Origin: Halichondria panicea
Taxonomy: Eukaryota > Porifera > Demospongiae > Suberitida > Halichondriidae
NCBI RefSeq assembly: GCF_963675165.1
Contig: NC_087377.1
Span: 13,202,198-13,266,197, forward strand
Length of the DNA: 64,000 bases
Reading direction: 5' to 3'
The notes beneath the pieces are model-generated. The model worked only from the letters and a program-made list of their open reading frames with translations, was not told the DNA's origin and ran no database searches. This document shows positions 23,886 to 35,352 of this stretch, piece by piece. Every line of letters starts with the position of its first letter. Within the stretch, counting starts at the first letter, position 1. The translations under genes were made by a program, and so were the position numbers.

Positions 23886-24714
23886 AACTCGTTCACTCTT
23901 TATTTTAATGTTTATTAGCATTCAACAAGTTAATTGCAATAATTTTATCATTCTGGTATTTTGTTTGTTTATATAGACTCAGTGTTTTTTATTTTATAGA
24001 TATAATTTATAGGTTATATAATAATTATAGACAATTATGTATCCCTATGATTAATTGTTTGCTGTAAAACCTAAATAATTATTAGTTATGTGGTTTTTCG
24101 TCTCAATCAGAAAATTGAGTACACGTGTTTTCTTCTTCATGAACAAAGTGATCGATCAAGCTCTGCAGTTATTAATTATGCCACGGTGTGCGGTATTAAA
24201 TAATAATTATTTATGTGCATTCTACCCTATAGCTTTCAGTATAATTATAAATTTATTCTTTGCAACTTTCATAAATTAATGATGGCATTGTTTATATTCA
24301 GCATCGGATATGTATAATTGAGAACAATGCAAACAATATAGCTGCATCTGTTCATAATTATATTTAAACTGATGAACTGGCAAAGAGTAAACGTACACAT
24401 AATTATATTGCAGGAAAAAAACAAGTTACATAATTATTGTATACTGTTCTGTCAGACTTTTCCAGATTCCTGCAGCAAATACGGAAATACATCAGTACAT
24501 AACTTGAAGTATCTGGCATAAAGTTAGGATATTAATTAAGCAATAATAATGCCATTATGGGGTGGGATTGTGGGGTAGAAAGGAGGAGAGAGTGGCTGAA
24601 GGGATCGAATGTACGTACATAGGTAAAGTCGTCCTAAGCCTAATTAAGCTTAATGAGCAGGGCTTTAAGTTAATGTTAATATATAGTAAACCATAGACAT
24701 TACGCAAAGACTCA
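23886..24714. other. Intergenic, no gene seen
   Basis: Very AT-rich 3' flank of receptor copy 2. No ORF with domain-like content. Confidence 0.4.
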
Positions 24715-25560
24715 CATTGATTGTGTTGTTCTATTTTCTGAGGATCATTCTCCCCAGCAGCTGACAGAGTGAGGTGAGACAGTCCACTCCAGCAGACTGC
24801 ACCAGGCATTGTCACTGCTCTGGGGGGAGAGGAGGGAGGGGGGGGGGGTACATGTGGAGTATGTAGATCTACAATAGGAAACAAGGACACAAAGTGTTTC
24901 TATGCTATATATTGAGTCCATAGAAGATGCAGCTCGAGCTAGGTGTCTCTTGTGAACACTCTCTCACCCAGTAACTTGGCAACTATGGACAGAGAAAGGG
25001 AGAGAAAATATTAGAGCAAACATTGAACATACTCAAAAAGAAGTGAGAGAGAGAATTTCAAGCTGGAGAAGGGAACTGAAAGGGGAGGGGAGGGGGGAGG
25101 GGGGGGGAGGGGTACAACACTTATAATTATTTATACTCTGGCCTCAATTTACATCACACAACACATTCACAAGCTGTACTGAACACTTGGATCCTTGTGT
25201 ATCACTATAGTGACCACCGGGTACCACATGCACATAAAAGTGCCCTTATCACACACATCACTGTACATGATCAGTACACCTAATCTACATAACATCAACA
25301 TACCTTTATCCCATACCCCACTACACCCTCAATCACATAGCATATCCACACACATCACACACCCTCACTCTTCTCCATGGCTCTCCTGGCTTGTGATAGT
25401 GTGAGCTAGTCCATACATCATCCTCTCCTCATGCTGGGGACCAGTGAACCACAAGAGTACATCTGCTAGTCTATGTGGGCTGGATCATAATGGATATGAT
25501 GAATCTCCACAAATACAGCCGTTCCAGGATTAATATCAGAGGAGCTGAGGAAATGGGGGA
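24715..25560 (-). pseudogene. Degenerate exons of a helical (HEAT/ARM-like) repeat gene
   Basis: On the minus strand, about 24718-24825 carries VQSAGVDCLTSLCQLLGRMI but with in-frame stops on both sides. About 24905-24985 and 25370-25560 are diverged versions of segments better kept at 37735-37830 and 38390-38570 (for example 'cagatgtactcttgtggttc'). Together with copies at 33.7, 37.5, 44.9 and 49.2 kb this marks an unidentified neighbour gene that was duplicated along with the receptors and then decayed. HEAT/ARM-like is a guess from leucine spacing. Confidence 0.5.
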
Positions 25561-25615
25561 GGATGAACAGTAGTAAAATAATTGCTTCTTAAAACACAAT
25601 CATCTATACTATTAA

Positions 25616-25880
25616 GTTACCTTAAGATGACATATTTTCGCAAGTATTAATTTCTGCTATTTCTGCGAATGAGAGTTAAAATCGCAAAAATGTTTACTCA
25701 CAGATAATTGGAAAATGCAATGAACTCATTAAAAAACTACTTGCGAGTACATATAAACGCTATGAATAACATTAATTTCACAACTTGAGCAGGAATTAGC
25801 AGAATTTAAACCAGCAAATGAGCTAAACAGTGAAAACGCAAACAAATCTACATGTGAAAATATGTCACCTTAAGGTAAAC
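25616..25880. mobile_element. MITE with ~24-bp TIR (GTTACCTTAAGATGACATAT)
   Basis: The left end GTTACCTTAAGATGACATAT plus TTTC. The right end, inverted, is GTTTACCTTAAGGTGACATA plus TTTTC. The interior has 'ttctgcgaatg' and similar words. No ORF. Confidence 0.7.
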
Positions 25881-26184
25881 ACAATCTTTCAGACAGATGT
25901 TCAGGAAGCTTCAAGCACTCAATGTGCAATATATTGATTGCCTAGCAGCAGCTTACAATCACCTCCCAAACATCAGTTGCATCAGACTGAAGAGTTTTTC
26001 CCTTTTTAGCCAATTCTCTTTCTGATAGACAAGAATGTTGTTTGAAAGAAAATTCCAATAATTATATGATTCAATGCTTATACTGATATTTCTGGGCACA
26101 GCATAATGATCAGAAGTGCATGGGCGGATCTGCATAATAATCTCGCAACACCCTCTGGGCAAAACCATGAGCATGCATGCATAT

Positions 26185-26273
26185 AGCCTCGATTCCAGGC
26201 CGAGTTTTCGCTTTTATAACGGTTAGGCGAACAAACCGTTATAAAAGCGAAAACTCGGCCTGGGATCGAGGCT
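26185..26273. mobile_element. Long-stem palindromic AGCCTCGA MITE
   Basis: Same 90-bp foldback as 8561-8657, with an almost perfect stem. The likely target duplication is tgcatgcata / agcatgcata (9 of 10). Confidence 0.8.
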
Positions 26274-26337
26274 AGCATGCATACAATCTTTTAGCAAAGC
26301 CTAAAGAAGGCAAACCACCACGCAGATGTGTTGTATT

Positions 26338-26381
26338 AGCCTCGAATCCAGGCGTATTTTAATCCGCCTGGATTCGAGGCT
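26338..26381. mobile_element. Short palindromic AGCCTCGA MITE
   Basis: AGCCTCGAATCCAGGCGTAT / AATCCGCCTGGATTCGAGGCT. GTGTTGTAT occurs on both sides with a 3-bp offset on the right. Confidence 0.75.
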
Positions 26382-26475
26382 ATAGTGTTGTATCAACAAA
26401 AATCAATCATCATAATTACATGCATATAGAGCGCAGTAGGGTAGAGTGATTGGTGTGTGTGTGTGTGTGTGTGGA

Positions 26476-26880
26476 CACAAAAATGAGCTGTTTAAGCAAA
26501 CTAAACACTTTCATGGACTGCTTTAACCGCTAATAGGACAGTGGTTGAAAAATAAACTTGTAGGCGATCTTCGAAGGCGACAAAAACAACTGTTTTCTAA
26601 TCGATATAATCGGTGCTTTATAGATTCACGATCATTCCCCATAACGATGTTAAAAGTCATTACGGTAAAAAGTTATTGTATCCGTTTTGCCGCTGCATGT
26701 GCGCGTGCAATGAAGCTCAACGCACTGGGTGAATGCTCTATGAGCATCTTGTTATGATTATATTGTCTACGAAAACTGGAAGTGTAATTAAAAGAAGCTA
26801 TGAATAAATTATCATAAAGGAAGTAAACAAGGCGGTTGTGTAAATCAGCAATCACATTGAAGCCTTCTCACTGTCAAGAA
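26476..26880 (+). promoter_or_regulatory. Conserved upstream block of the receptor family
   Basis: The block starts 'cacaaaaatgagctgtttaa' and includes 'ggcgatcttcgaaggcgaca', 'gattcacgatcattcccc', 'ttattgtatccgttttgccg' and 'ggaagtaaacaagg', ending about 10 bp before the start codon. It recurs before the copies at 29.8 and 45.6 kb, partly before 35.4, 40.2 and 63.9 kb, and without its gene at 42.6, 48.2 and 49.9 kb. Position and conservation suggest promoter and 5' UTR; co-duplication alone could also explain it. Confidence 0.5.
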
Positions 26881-26891
26881 AATAATTCAAG

Positions 26892-28502
26892 ATGACAATA
26901 ATAGAAATAATAAAGCTCATTAGAGTTCTCCTGATTTGCTTTCTGGCTCGCTTCAGCACTGGTGAGACTGACAATTCAATTATAGATTTCCTTACATTTA
27001 ACACTGCATGTTTCATAAAGCCCAATATTCAGTGAGTGTGGAGAGACCATGTCCAATGGAAACAGTCACTTTCATCTGCACTGCTCCTGGAGATTCCTTG
27101 AGATGGGTACTATCAGATGCAACTCCCATCACTATCCTCTCTTCTCCCTCTGGTCTCAATGTACCCCATGCTGTGTCAGGTTACACTGTGACACTGATTG
27201 CATTCAATGACACTACTTTAACGTCTACTCTGTCAAGAGCAGCAGATAATGGGATCACTGTGCCCTGTTTAGCTACTGTGCCTACTCTGACCACTCACTA
27301 TAGGATCTTCAATGATTCGACTGGTTAGTGAGTTGCAGTTAGTGTCTCGTCTATTGTGTGTATACACTAGTTACATAGATCTATCAGGACCACCGTCCAC
27401 CATCAGATACTTCATTCTGAGCAATTCAGCCAATGAAGTTAGTGTATCTGTACAGTGGGACTCTCCTACTGAGACTGGTGGTAGAAATGACCTCACCTAC
27501 ACAGTAACCGTCTCACCTCCGGCCCAGCTCTCTGTACTGTCCTCACATCTACCTCTGTTACTGTGACTGCTCAATACTATATGTAGACTATAATGTCAGT
27601 GTTATGGCTACCAACTGTGCTGGGAACAGTACGACTGCTGAGTACAACTTTAGGATCGGTGAGTTTTATTTTTGACACACAGTGTCAACTCCTCCTCAGG
27701 CAACTGTCCTATGTTGACCAACCCCATGAATAGAGCATTTGGACCAACCACCAGCAGTTTGCCAGGATCCACAGTAACCATCCAGTGTGATGCTGGATAT
27801 GTGTCTGCTGTTACAATGGTGACATGTGAGGGTACACTGATGTGGAGTCCAGACCCTGAGGCTATTGAGTGCACATCACTAACTACACCTACTCCTACAA
27901 CTCGTGAGTTAAGCTCTTGCTGTATGCAATATTTATTCTGTGATAACACAGTCCCCCCTCAAATGAGGTGCACAGCTTCACTACCCCCACCACGGAATGG
28001 CACCATCAGTGATCATTCAGTACCAGCTATTCCCGGTACACAAGTGACCTTCCAGTGTGACGATGCACTGCTCCCTGAGGGCATAATGACTGTCACCTGT
28101 CTAGCTACAGGAGAGTGGGACAGGAACACGGGGGAGATTGTCTGCAGAGGCAAGTGTATTCGAATACACTTGTAATCATACTTCTCTCCTGAACCACCTA
28201 CAGCTGTTCTTTGTAATTACGCCAGCCTATCTGATGGGAGTCGATTTGATGCAGCTGTCTCCATCAGCGTGGTTGTCACGGCAGTTGTGTTCACCATCAT
28301 TGGATTATTGATGGGACTCTTGATCATGTATTTGCTCATGCGTAAGAAGGCAGTGTACTCCCCGTCAGCTGAAGGTCAAGCTAATGTAGGACCCACTGTA
28401 CCAGCTGGTCCTGTTTATGAAGAGGTGTTACCCAAAGAGGAGATTGAACTGAACACTAACCAGGCTTATGGACCATTAGCAATTTCATCAACAGTTAATT
28501 AA
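26892..28502 (+). pseudogene. Receptor copy 3: all six exons present, Ig and FN3 frameshifted
   Basis: Exon 1 26892-26961 (MTIIEIIKLIRVLLICFLAR). The Ig exon 27033-27327 is 295 nt, which breaks phase; an extra CACT near 27291 shifts the end. The FN3 exon from about 27381 loses one base where others read CTCTCTGCTACTGTC, giving a stop after LSSHLPLLL. CCP1 27700-27903, CCP2 27952-28149 and TM/tail 28204-28502 remain open. The tail has VYEEV and AYGPL but ends AISSTVN instead of GL. The CCP2 donor is GC. A transcript using only the downstream exons is conceivable; otherwise this is a recent pseudogene. Confidence 0.8.
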
Positions 28503-28715
28503 TGTAGATGTACATAGCACTATATACATACGTTCATTATCAACAACCTAGCTAAGAACATTGTAAACAATAACATTGTTCATTAAAAAGCCATGCCACT
28601 ATACATGTATTGTATCAAAATAAGTAATTCAAAGAAGCTATAATAATAATAATATGCAGTTCAATATAATGAAAATGATAATAGCATGTGGCATAAAGTT
28701 AAAACAATTAGGCAG

Positions 28716-28880
28716 CTGTATATAATAGTATCTACGCGTACGATGGGGTTTTAGAAGCCTTAGAATCGTAAAGGCACTGCTGTATATAGTATCCTTAGTG
28801 CAGTAAGGGTGGCACAACAAGTGCCTGGGGTGTTTTAAATCCCATAGACACCCAAAAAAGTGTGTCTAACTCATTTAGAT
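28716..28880. mobile_element. P2 palindromic element
   Basis: It contains 'gatggggttttagaagcctt', 'gcctggggtgttttaaatcc' and 'gtgtctaactcatttagata'. Nearly the same sequence is at 43588-43745, also downstream of a receptor tail, so it was part of the duplicated unit. Confidence 0.6.
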
Positions 28881-29084
28881 ACTAGTATATATGCATGCGC
28901 AATCTCTCTACATGGCTTCTATAGAAACCGTGATAAAAGCAAGCATAAGTAAAAGCTGTAAACGCTATGTCAAACCTTCAAAGAAACTCCCCACACAATC
29001 TTAACATGCACAATGAACCAGCCCCTCCCACTCTCTTCATATGTAGTACACGATTACCACCTAATAATATAGTAGTATGGTGAT

Positions 29085-29380
29085 GTCGGTGTGTACACTG
29101 TAGTGATGTTGGTGTGTGTACACTGTATGGTGATGTTGGTGTGTGTACATTGTATGGTGATGTTGGTGTATATACTCTGTATGGTGATGTTGGTGTGTGT
29201 ACACTGTATGGTGATGTTGGTGTGTGTACACTGTATATGGTGATGTTGGTGTGTGTACACTGTATGTGGTGATGTTGGTGTGTGTACACAGTATGGTGGG
29301 TGATGTTGGTGTGTGTACACTGTATGGTGATATTGGTGTGTGTACACTGCGGTACAGTGATGTTGGTGTGTGTACACAAA
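29085..29380. repeat. 27-bp minisatellite, about 11 units
   Basis: The unit is TGATGTTGGTGTGTGTACAC plus TGTATGG with small length changes. The array ends at the conserved receptor upstream block. The 45.6-kb copy has a single unit at the same place (about 45198), so the array expanded at this locus. Confidence 0.85.
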
Positions 29381-29785
29381 AATGAGCTGTTTAAGCAAAC
29401 TAGACACTTTCATGGATTGCTTTAACTGCTAATGAGACGATGGTTGAAAAATAACAGGTTAAAACTTGTAGGCGATCTTCGAAGGCGACAAAAAACACTA
29501 TTTTCTAATCGATATTATTGTTGCTTTATAGATTCACAATCATTCCTTACAATGATGTTATAATGAAGTCATTACGGTAAAAAGTTATTGTATCCATTTT
29601 GCCGCTATGCGCGTACGCGTCCAATGAAGCTCAATGCACGGGGTGAATGCTCTATCAGAATCTTGCATTTTCTACGAAAACTGGGAGTGTAATTAAAAGA
29701 AGCTATGAATAAAGGAAGTAAACAAAGAGGTTGTGTAATCAGCAGTCACATTGAAACCTTCTCACTGCATGTCAAGAAATAATTT
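29381..29785 (+). promoter_or_regulatory. Conserved upstream block, receptor copy 4
   Basis: Same block as 26476-26880, with 'cgatcttcgaaggcgacaaa' and 'aaaaagttattgtatccatt'. It lies directly between the minisatellite and the start codon. Confidence 0.5.
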
Positions 29786-29788
29786 GAG

Positions 29789-32593
29789 ATGACACTAATA
29801 GAGATAATAAAGCTCATTAGAGTTCTTCTGATTTGCTTTCTGGCTGGCTTCAGCACTGGTAAGACTGACTATTCAATTATAGATTTCCTTACATTGCTGT
29901 ATGTTTTATAAAGCTCAATATTCAGTGAGTGTGGAGAGACCATGTCCAATGGAAACAGTCATTTTCACCTGCACTGCTCCTGGAGATTTCTTGAGATGGG
30001 TACCATCAGATGTTTCTGCTCCAATCACTATCCTCTCTACTGCTGATCTCAATGTACCACAAGAAACGCAGCCAGGTTACACTTTGACACTGATTGCATC
30101 CAGTAGCACTACATTAACATCTACTCTGTCAAGAATAGCAGAGAATGGGATCACAGTGTCCTGTGTGGGGTTTGATCCTACTTTAAATACTATAGGATCT
30201 GCAACAATCCAATTAGTTGGTGAGTTGCAGTTAGTGTCTCGGCCATAATTGTAAATGTTACGTAATTATAGATCCACCAGGACCACCTTCCAGCAAAAGA
30301 CACTCGATTCTGAGGATCTCAGCCAATGCAGTCAGTGTATCTGTACAGTGGAACCCTCCTACTGAGACTGGTGGTAGAGATGACCTCACCTACACAGTGA
30401 CCATCTCACCTCCGGCCCAGCTCTCCGCTATTGTCCTCACATCCACCTCTGTCACTGTGACTGCTCAATACAATGTGGACTACACTGTCAGTGTTGTGGC
30501 TACCAACTGTGCTGGGAACAGTACAGCAGCTGCCTACAATTTTAGAATCGGTTAGTCGAGTCGGATGTATATATAGTCTTTAAACAGCATACTATTAAAA
30601 AACACTGACTCCCTCTTGTGCAGGTGGCTGTCCTGTGTTGAATGGAGCGTTTGGACCAACCACCAGCAGATTGCCAGGATCTACAGTAACCATCCAGTGT
30701 GACGCTGGGTATGTATCTGCTGTTACAATGGTGACATGTGAGGATACACTGATGTGGAGTCCAGACCCCGATATTGAGTGTACATTGCAAACCACACCTT
30801 CTCCTATACCGTGTAAGTTTTGTTTGCATGTACATGTAGATGAAATTTAATTTTTGATCTTCTATAGTCCCTCCGATGAACTGCACAGCTCCACTATCCC
30901 TACCAAGGAATGGCACCATCAGTGATCATTCCATACCAGCTATTCCCGGTACACAAGTGACCTTCCAGTGTGACAATGGACTATTCCCTGAGGCCATAAT
31001 GAATGTCACTTGTCTAGCTACAGGAGAGTGGGACAAGATCCCAGGGGAGATCGTCTGCAGAAATGAGTCTAGTAAGTTTCCTGATTTATGGTTTAGTGTA
31101 CTCAATTTATTGAGCTCAAAGTCGAATTACTAAAAATTCAAATGAGCGTATAAATATTTCATTTTTACATCAATCATATTCCTTGTACTCAGTTTCATGT
31201 GTCCTGCCTGCCCCTCCACTCAATGGAGCTTTACTCAACACCACGTCTCAGAATACTAACCTAATGGAGGGCTCAGTTATTACCTTCCAATGTGATCCTG
31301 GGTTCTCACTGGTGGGTGCAACGACTGCCACTTGTAACAACTCTGGTCTCTGGGATCCTGACCTGGCTCTGTTGGAGTGTTGTACGTACGCATATGAGTA
31401 GTCATAAACTAGCTGGTACAACGATATACCGTAAATGCGCGAAAATTTCAAGGCATGCACTTACAAATATACCAGAAACACTCCCAGGCCAGGCCTTCAA
31501 TCTTTGCACGTTATAGCAAATAAATTAGCAAAAATTAAGCCCCTTGAAATTTGGCACTGTACTGTATAGCTCAAAGTACATTTATATACAGTATAGACTC
31601 TCGCTATTCTGGCTCTCTGAAGTACGGTCACCTCGATATACCGGCCATTTAGTTTGGCACAGATTGCACAAAACTCACCCTGAAACGCGGCCACTCGCTA
31701 TATTCCGTATACTGGCTGCCCCTCACTAGGTTTTAATGTACGTTTATTACGGCCGGATATGATGTTTTGGGTGTGGTTTGGCAGATAAAATTGGATTACA
31801 CTTAAATATAAGAGCAGAATGATTCACTATCTTCATTATCCTCGAGACAGACCCGCAAAATTAGTCATTAGATTCGAGGTAAGGTTGTTTTTAAGCCGCA
31901 GCTATTTTCTGAAATACAGCCACCTCGCTATTCCGGCCAATCTGCACTGTCCCAAGGGTGACCGGATTAACGAGAGTCTACTGCATAGCATTTACGATTT
32001 TTGATATTTACGGCACTTAATATTAAATTGATATGATAGAGAGGTTAATCTTTTGTTCGGAGGTTATATTAGTGAGTAGTAAACTTCAGAGTCGGAAAAA
32101 AAACACTGACTTCTCAGAAAAATTGACGAAAATTAAATTTGACTCTTGAAAATTAACATGTTCATACAAAACTGACATAAATACCTCATACAACACAGTA
32201 CTCTGATTGTGATAATTGCCTATAATTATCAATTAGTGCTCTATTTGTTGTCCTAAGAATTATTGCCAATCCTTCACAGCTCTGACTGCTACCACCCTAT
32301 CAACTGTTGTAACTGTTGCCATCGGTGTTACTACTACTTTCATTGTGTCTACTCTATTTCTCGCTGGACTCCTAGTGATGTACTTGTTTATGCGTAAGAA
32401 GGCAGTGTACTTCACAAGAAAAATAGCATTATCTGTTGTAGAACCCACTAAACCAGTTGGTCCTGTTTATGAGGAGGTGTTACCCAAAAAGGATATTGAA
32501 CTGAACACTAACCAGGCGTATGGACCAGTAGGACCACCCAAAGAGGATATTGAACTACATACTAACCAGGCGTATGGACCATTAGGACTGTGA
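29789..32593 (+). CDS. Receptor copy 4: signal peptide, Ig-like, FN3, three CCPs, TM, tail with duplicated motif
   Basis: Exons 29789-29858, 29926-30219, 30272-30550, 30624-30812, 30868-31071, 31193-31381 and 32280-32593; all lengths keep phase 1 and no internal stop is seen. The third CCP (SCVLPAPPLNGALL ... FQCDPGFSLVGATTATCNNS) is absent from most paralogues but is the type found, decayed, on the minus strand at 5.3 kb. The TM exon differs from the group (TTLSTVVTVAIGVTTTFIVS-like region), and the tail has a tandem copy of the last module, giving VYEEV, AYGPV and AYGPL. The CCP2 donor is a normal GT here. Intron 6 is about 900 bp because of transposon insertion. Confidence 0.8.
31585..31985. 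mobile_element. pogo/Tigger-like nonautonomous element in intron 6
   Basis: The left end is CAGTATAGACTCTCGCTATTC; the right end, inverted, is CAGTAGACTCTCGTTAATCC. Interior phrases 'tattccggcc' and 'cacctcgctattccgg' are typical of pogo-like element termini. A further end fragment is at about 37060-37100. Confidence 0.55.
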
Positions 32594-32924
32594 AACTTTG
32601 TGCTACTAACATTTATATCTAGCCAGTAAGTATTACAATGTACCATATCATTATCAGGGTTTCATACAAAAGGCCGCGGGGGGGGGGGGCGCCCTGGGAT
32701 TTCCCACCCCCATGCAGCCAACCCCCCCCCCCGAAAATTAATGATGTCATAAATAAAATTCTCAAAAATCCGGAGAAAATGATAGACTGAAAAAGACCTG
32801 TCAGTAGAATAGACTACTGCGCATATACGCGCTCTATTGCTGAATGAGCAAACTATAGGCCGTCGTGTTCTCGAGGCCAATAATATATCCATAGAGCACG
32901 AGCGTAAAAACGGTGCATTAACTG

Positions 32925-33345
32925 GTTTGTAGTTTGCAGCTTCTTGCAGCTACTAATACATGCAGCTATCGCTCTAGTATACAGAGGTAACTACAGTGGC
33001 ACCCCTCTATAACGGACACCTTTGGGGAACAATATTTGGGCCTTTATACAGAGGTGGCCTTTGTTGAGAGGTTATTTTGTACACAAACTGTTCATTTAGG
33101 ACCTGGAGCAACTGGCCTTTATTCGGAGGTGGTTGTTAACAGAGGTTCCACCGTACTAAGTAGAATAGCAGCCTTCTAAGAACAGATTTTACTATTCCTG
33201 ATTCTGGAGAGACTGCAATGGCCTTCAATGTAGTAGCTGGTAAGCAAAACTAGCCTTTACTCGAGAACAAAAACCTTTGTTTGCAAGATAGCATTGCTAG
33301 AAGCTTATATAGAATCACTTAGCTGTACTTGCATGAGCATTGCAA
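32925..33345 (+). repeat. Dispersed repeat R with a nested pogo-like MITE
   Basis: R-family phrases ('ttgcagctactaata', 'actgcaatggccttcaat', 'ctcgagaacaaaa') surround an inserted element about 32993-33158. Its ends are TACAGTGGCACCCCTCTATA and, inverted, TACGGTGGAACCTCTGTTAA, which fits a TA-targeting pogo-like MITE. Confidence 0.6.
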
Positions 33346-33721
33346 CAGTTGTATCTATTATAAAACTCTATGGCTTAAATGAATTATTTTGACCACCAAC
33401 CGTGCTCTAACCCAGCCTACCCCAGCCGTGCTCTAACTACCAAACCGTTCCAAAAATGCCAACCACAGAATAATAGAGCACGGTCTTGGTTACTACAGTT
33501 GTAGATCCTAGCATACTTTTTCGTTTGATCTATGTGCAAAACTACAATGGTGCAGCAGTTTTATAATTTTGTGACTTCTGTCTGCCCTCGAAAAAGTGAA
33601 ATTTTGCACCTCATGAAAATTTCCCACTGTACGGTATTGAGCTGAGCCAAAAAATTTACAATCTTGACAGCACACCTCAAAATAATTATCAGCACAGTCT
33701 ATAGTCTGTACAGTGTCTCAC

Positions 33722-34825
33722 CATATAAGCCTTGGTGACGCTGGTGAGAGCAGCAGCTGCCCCTTGTCTAACTGAGGGTATGCTGTCCTCAAGGTTAGCA
33801 AAATGAGAACAGTTCATCCATGCCATGCAGCCACAATCTGAGGAGAGTGGGGGAACACCAACAGCCAGTCAGTCAGTACTAGCTCTATAATGAAGTACAG
33901 TACAATTGATCGGAGCACAAAATTAAACAATTTTATGCCCTCAACTAAAAGTTCCTGTTACGTTTGCGCTGCACGTTTTTATGGAGCCAGAAAAACGCAA
34001 ACTGAACGGTAGCGTATTATTCATAAATGCAGCGTAATTACGTATAATTATTGTTCTATGGAGAAATCGCTGAGGTAGCAATATTATTCTGTATGTAGCT
34101 AGCTAGTAACTTTACTAGTGTGTGTCCAGGGGCACATGGGTACATAAAAAGCAACGGGGAGACTGCAGAATTAACTCAATATATGCAAGGCTGGAAGAAG
34201 ATGAGAAAGTTGGCAGTAACGAATCTGCTCAATGTCCTACTCAAACTATAATTATAACCTCCGAACAAAAGGAAAATCTCTCTATCATATCCGTAAATAT
34301 CAATAAACATAATGGTAGTACAAAGGGTTTGAAAATGGTAAGCATCAGTCAACCAATAAACATAATCTGTACTAGGGTGGGTAGATTTGGTAAAGACTTC
34401 AGAATGGATAAGCAACTATCACTCTGATCCAAAACAAACGATAAAGACCCACTACACTAAAAACATTAAGTGAGTTAACATTAATTTTAGTGAGACAAAA
34501 ATTAGCGACCACGTATAATCGATCACTGCTACCAGCGTTGTTAAGGACAACTACACACTCTTTTGCCTATCAAAATGTAGCTCTTTCTTAGCTCTATTTA
34601 TGCTGGGAGTTTGATCAGCTGACTAACTGTCGTCATGTTATAAGCGATAGTAGAGTGACTACCGAATTTCATTGAAGTCACTCAGTCACTACTCTATAAT
34701 GAAATACCAGAGCTCAATGAAATACAATACATACAAACAAAGGGAATGAGTGTCGTAGTGTTTCTTATCGGGAATTAGAAGTTACTCTCACCGTTCGTCC
34801 CATGTATACAGTCTCTGACAATCCT
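33722..34825 (-). pseudogene. Helical-repeat gene fragments (minus strand)
   Basis: An open exon at 33722-33837 with ag/gt borders encodes FANLEDSIPSVRQGAAAALT plus SVTKAYM, which has the A/L spacing of a HEAT-type helix pair. A second piece about 34783-34822 reads VNKDCQRLYTWDER. No complete gene can be built here. 34122-34427 on the plus strand is open but has no recognisable features. Confidence 0.5.
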
Positions 34826-35071
34826 TGTTCACCTTATATATGTGTGTCATGTTGTGTGTGCATGTGTGTGGGGGGGGGGGGAGGGGGGTTGCTGAGCTGT
34901 AATGTGTAGACATGCATGCATGCATGAGCACTACTAAAAAAACAAACACGACATGAGACCTAAAAAAAGAGGGTTTAGAGAATGTGCAAGCCACTTGATC
35001 TAGAGCATTGCATGCATGGCTCTGGGAGAGTCGATACACGTATTACGTAATTATTGTGAAGATTGTGAGCA

Positions 35072-35240
35072 AGTATATTTCGAGGGTATAAGCTTTTGCG
35101 GAATGACCGGTTTTCGCGGATTTAATGTCCGTGGAATAGCAGCCTTTTACAGCATGCATGCATGCGATATTAAATTTGTGGGCATATATAAATGTTTGCT
35201 TAATCAGCGAGAGAACAATTATACCCTTGATTAGTCTTAT
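35072..35240. mobile_element. P3 element copy
   Basis: 'Tatatttcgagggtataag', 'ttttcgcggatttaatgtcc' and later inverted words. It sits about 110 bp upstream of receptor copy 5 and has replaced most of the usual upstream block. Confidence 0.5.
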
Positions 35241-35352
35241 GTTCTATAATCTGTCTATATGCGAAAACAGGAAGTGTATTAATATGAATATAAAAGAAGT
35301 AAACAATTGCAAAGGAGGTTGTCTAGTCAGCATCTTCTAACTGTCAATAGAG

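Noticed and set aside
29085-29380. Possible CRISPR-like array
   Set aside because: Units are contiguous without unique spacers; a minisatellite in a eukaryotic genome.
28978-29413. Minus-strand ORFs rich in CTHTNITI repeats
   Set aside because: Translation of the 27-bp minisatellite; the periodicity equals the DNA repeat and no gene signals surround it.
34122-34427. Plus-strand 101-aa ORF
   Set aside because: No domain, no splice context, and part of the sequence ('gggtgggtagatttggt') recurs non-coding at 45.1 kb.
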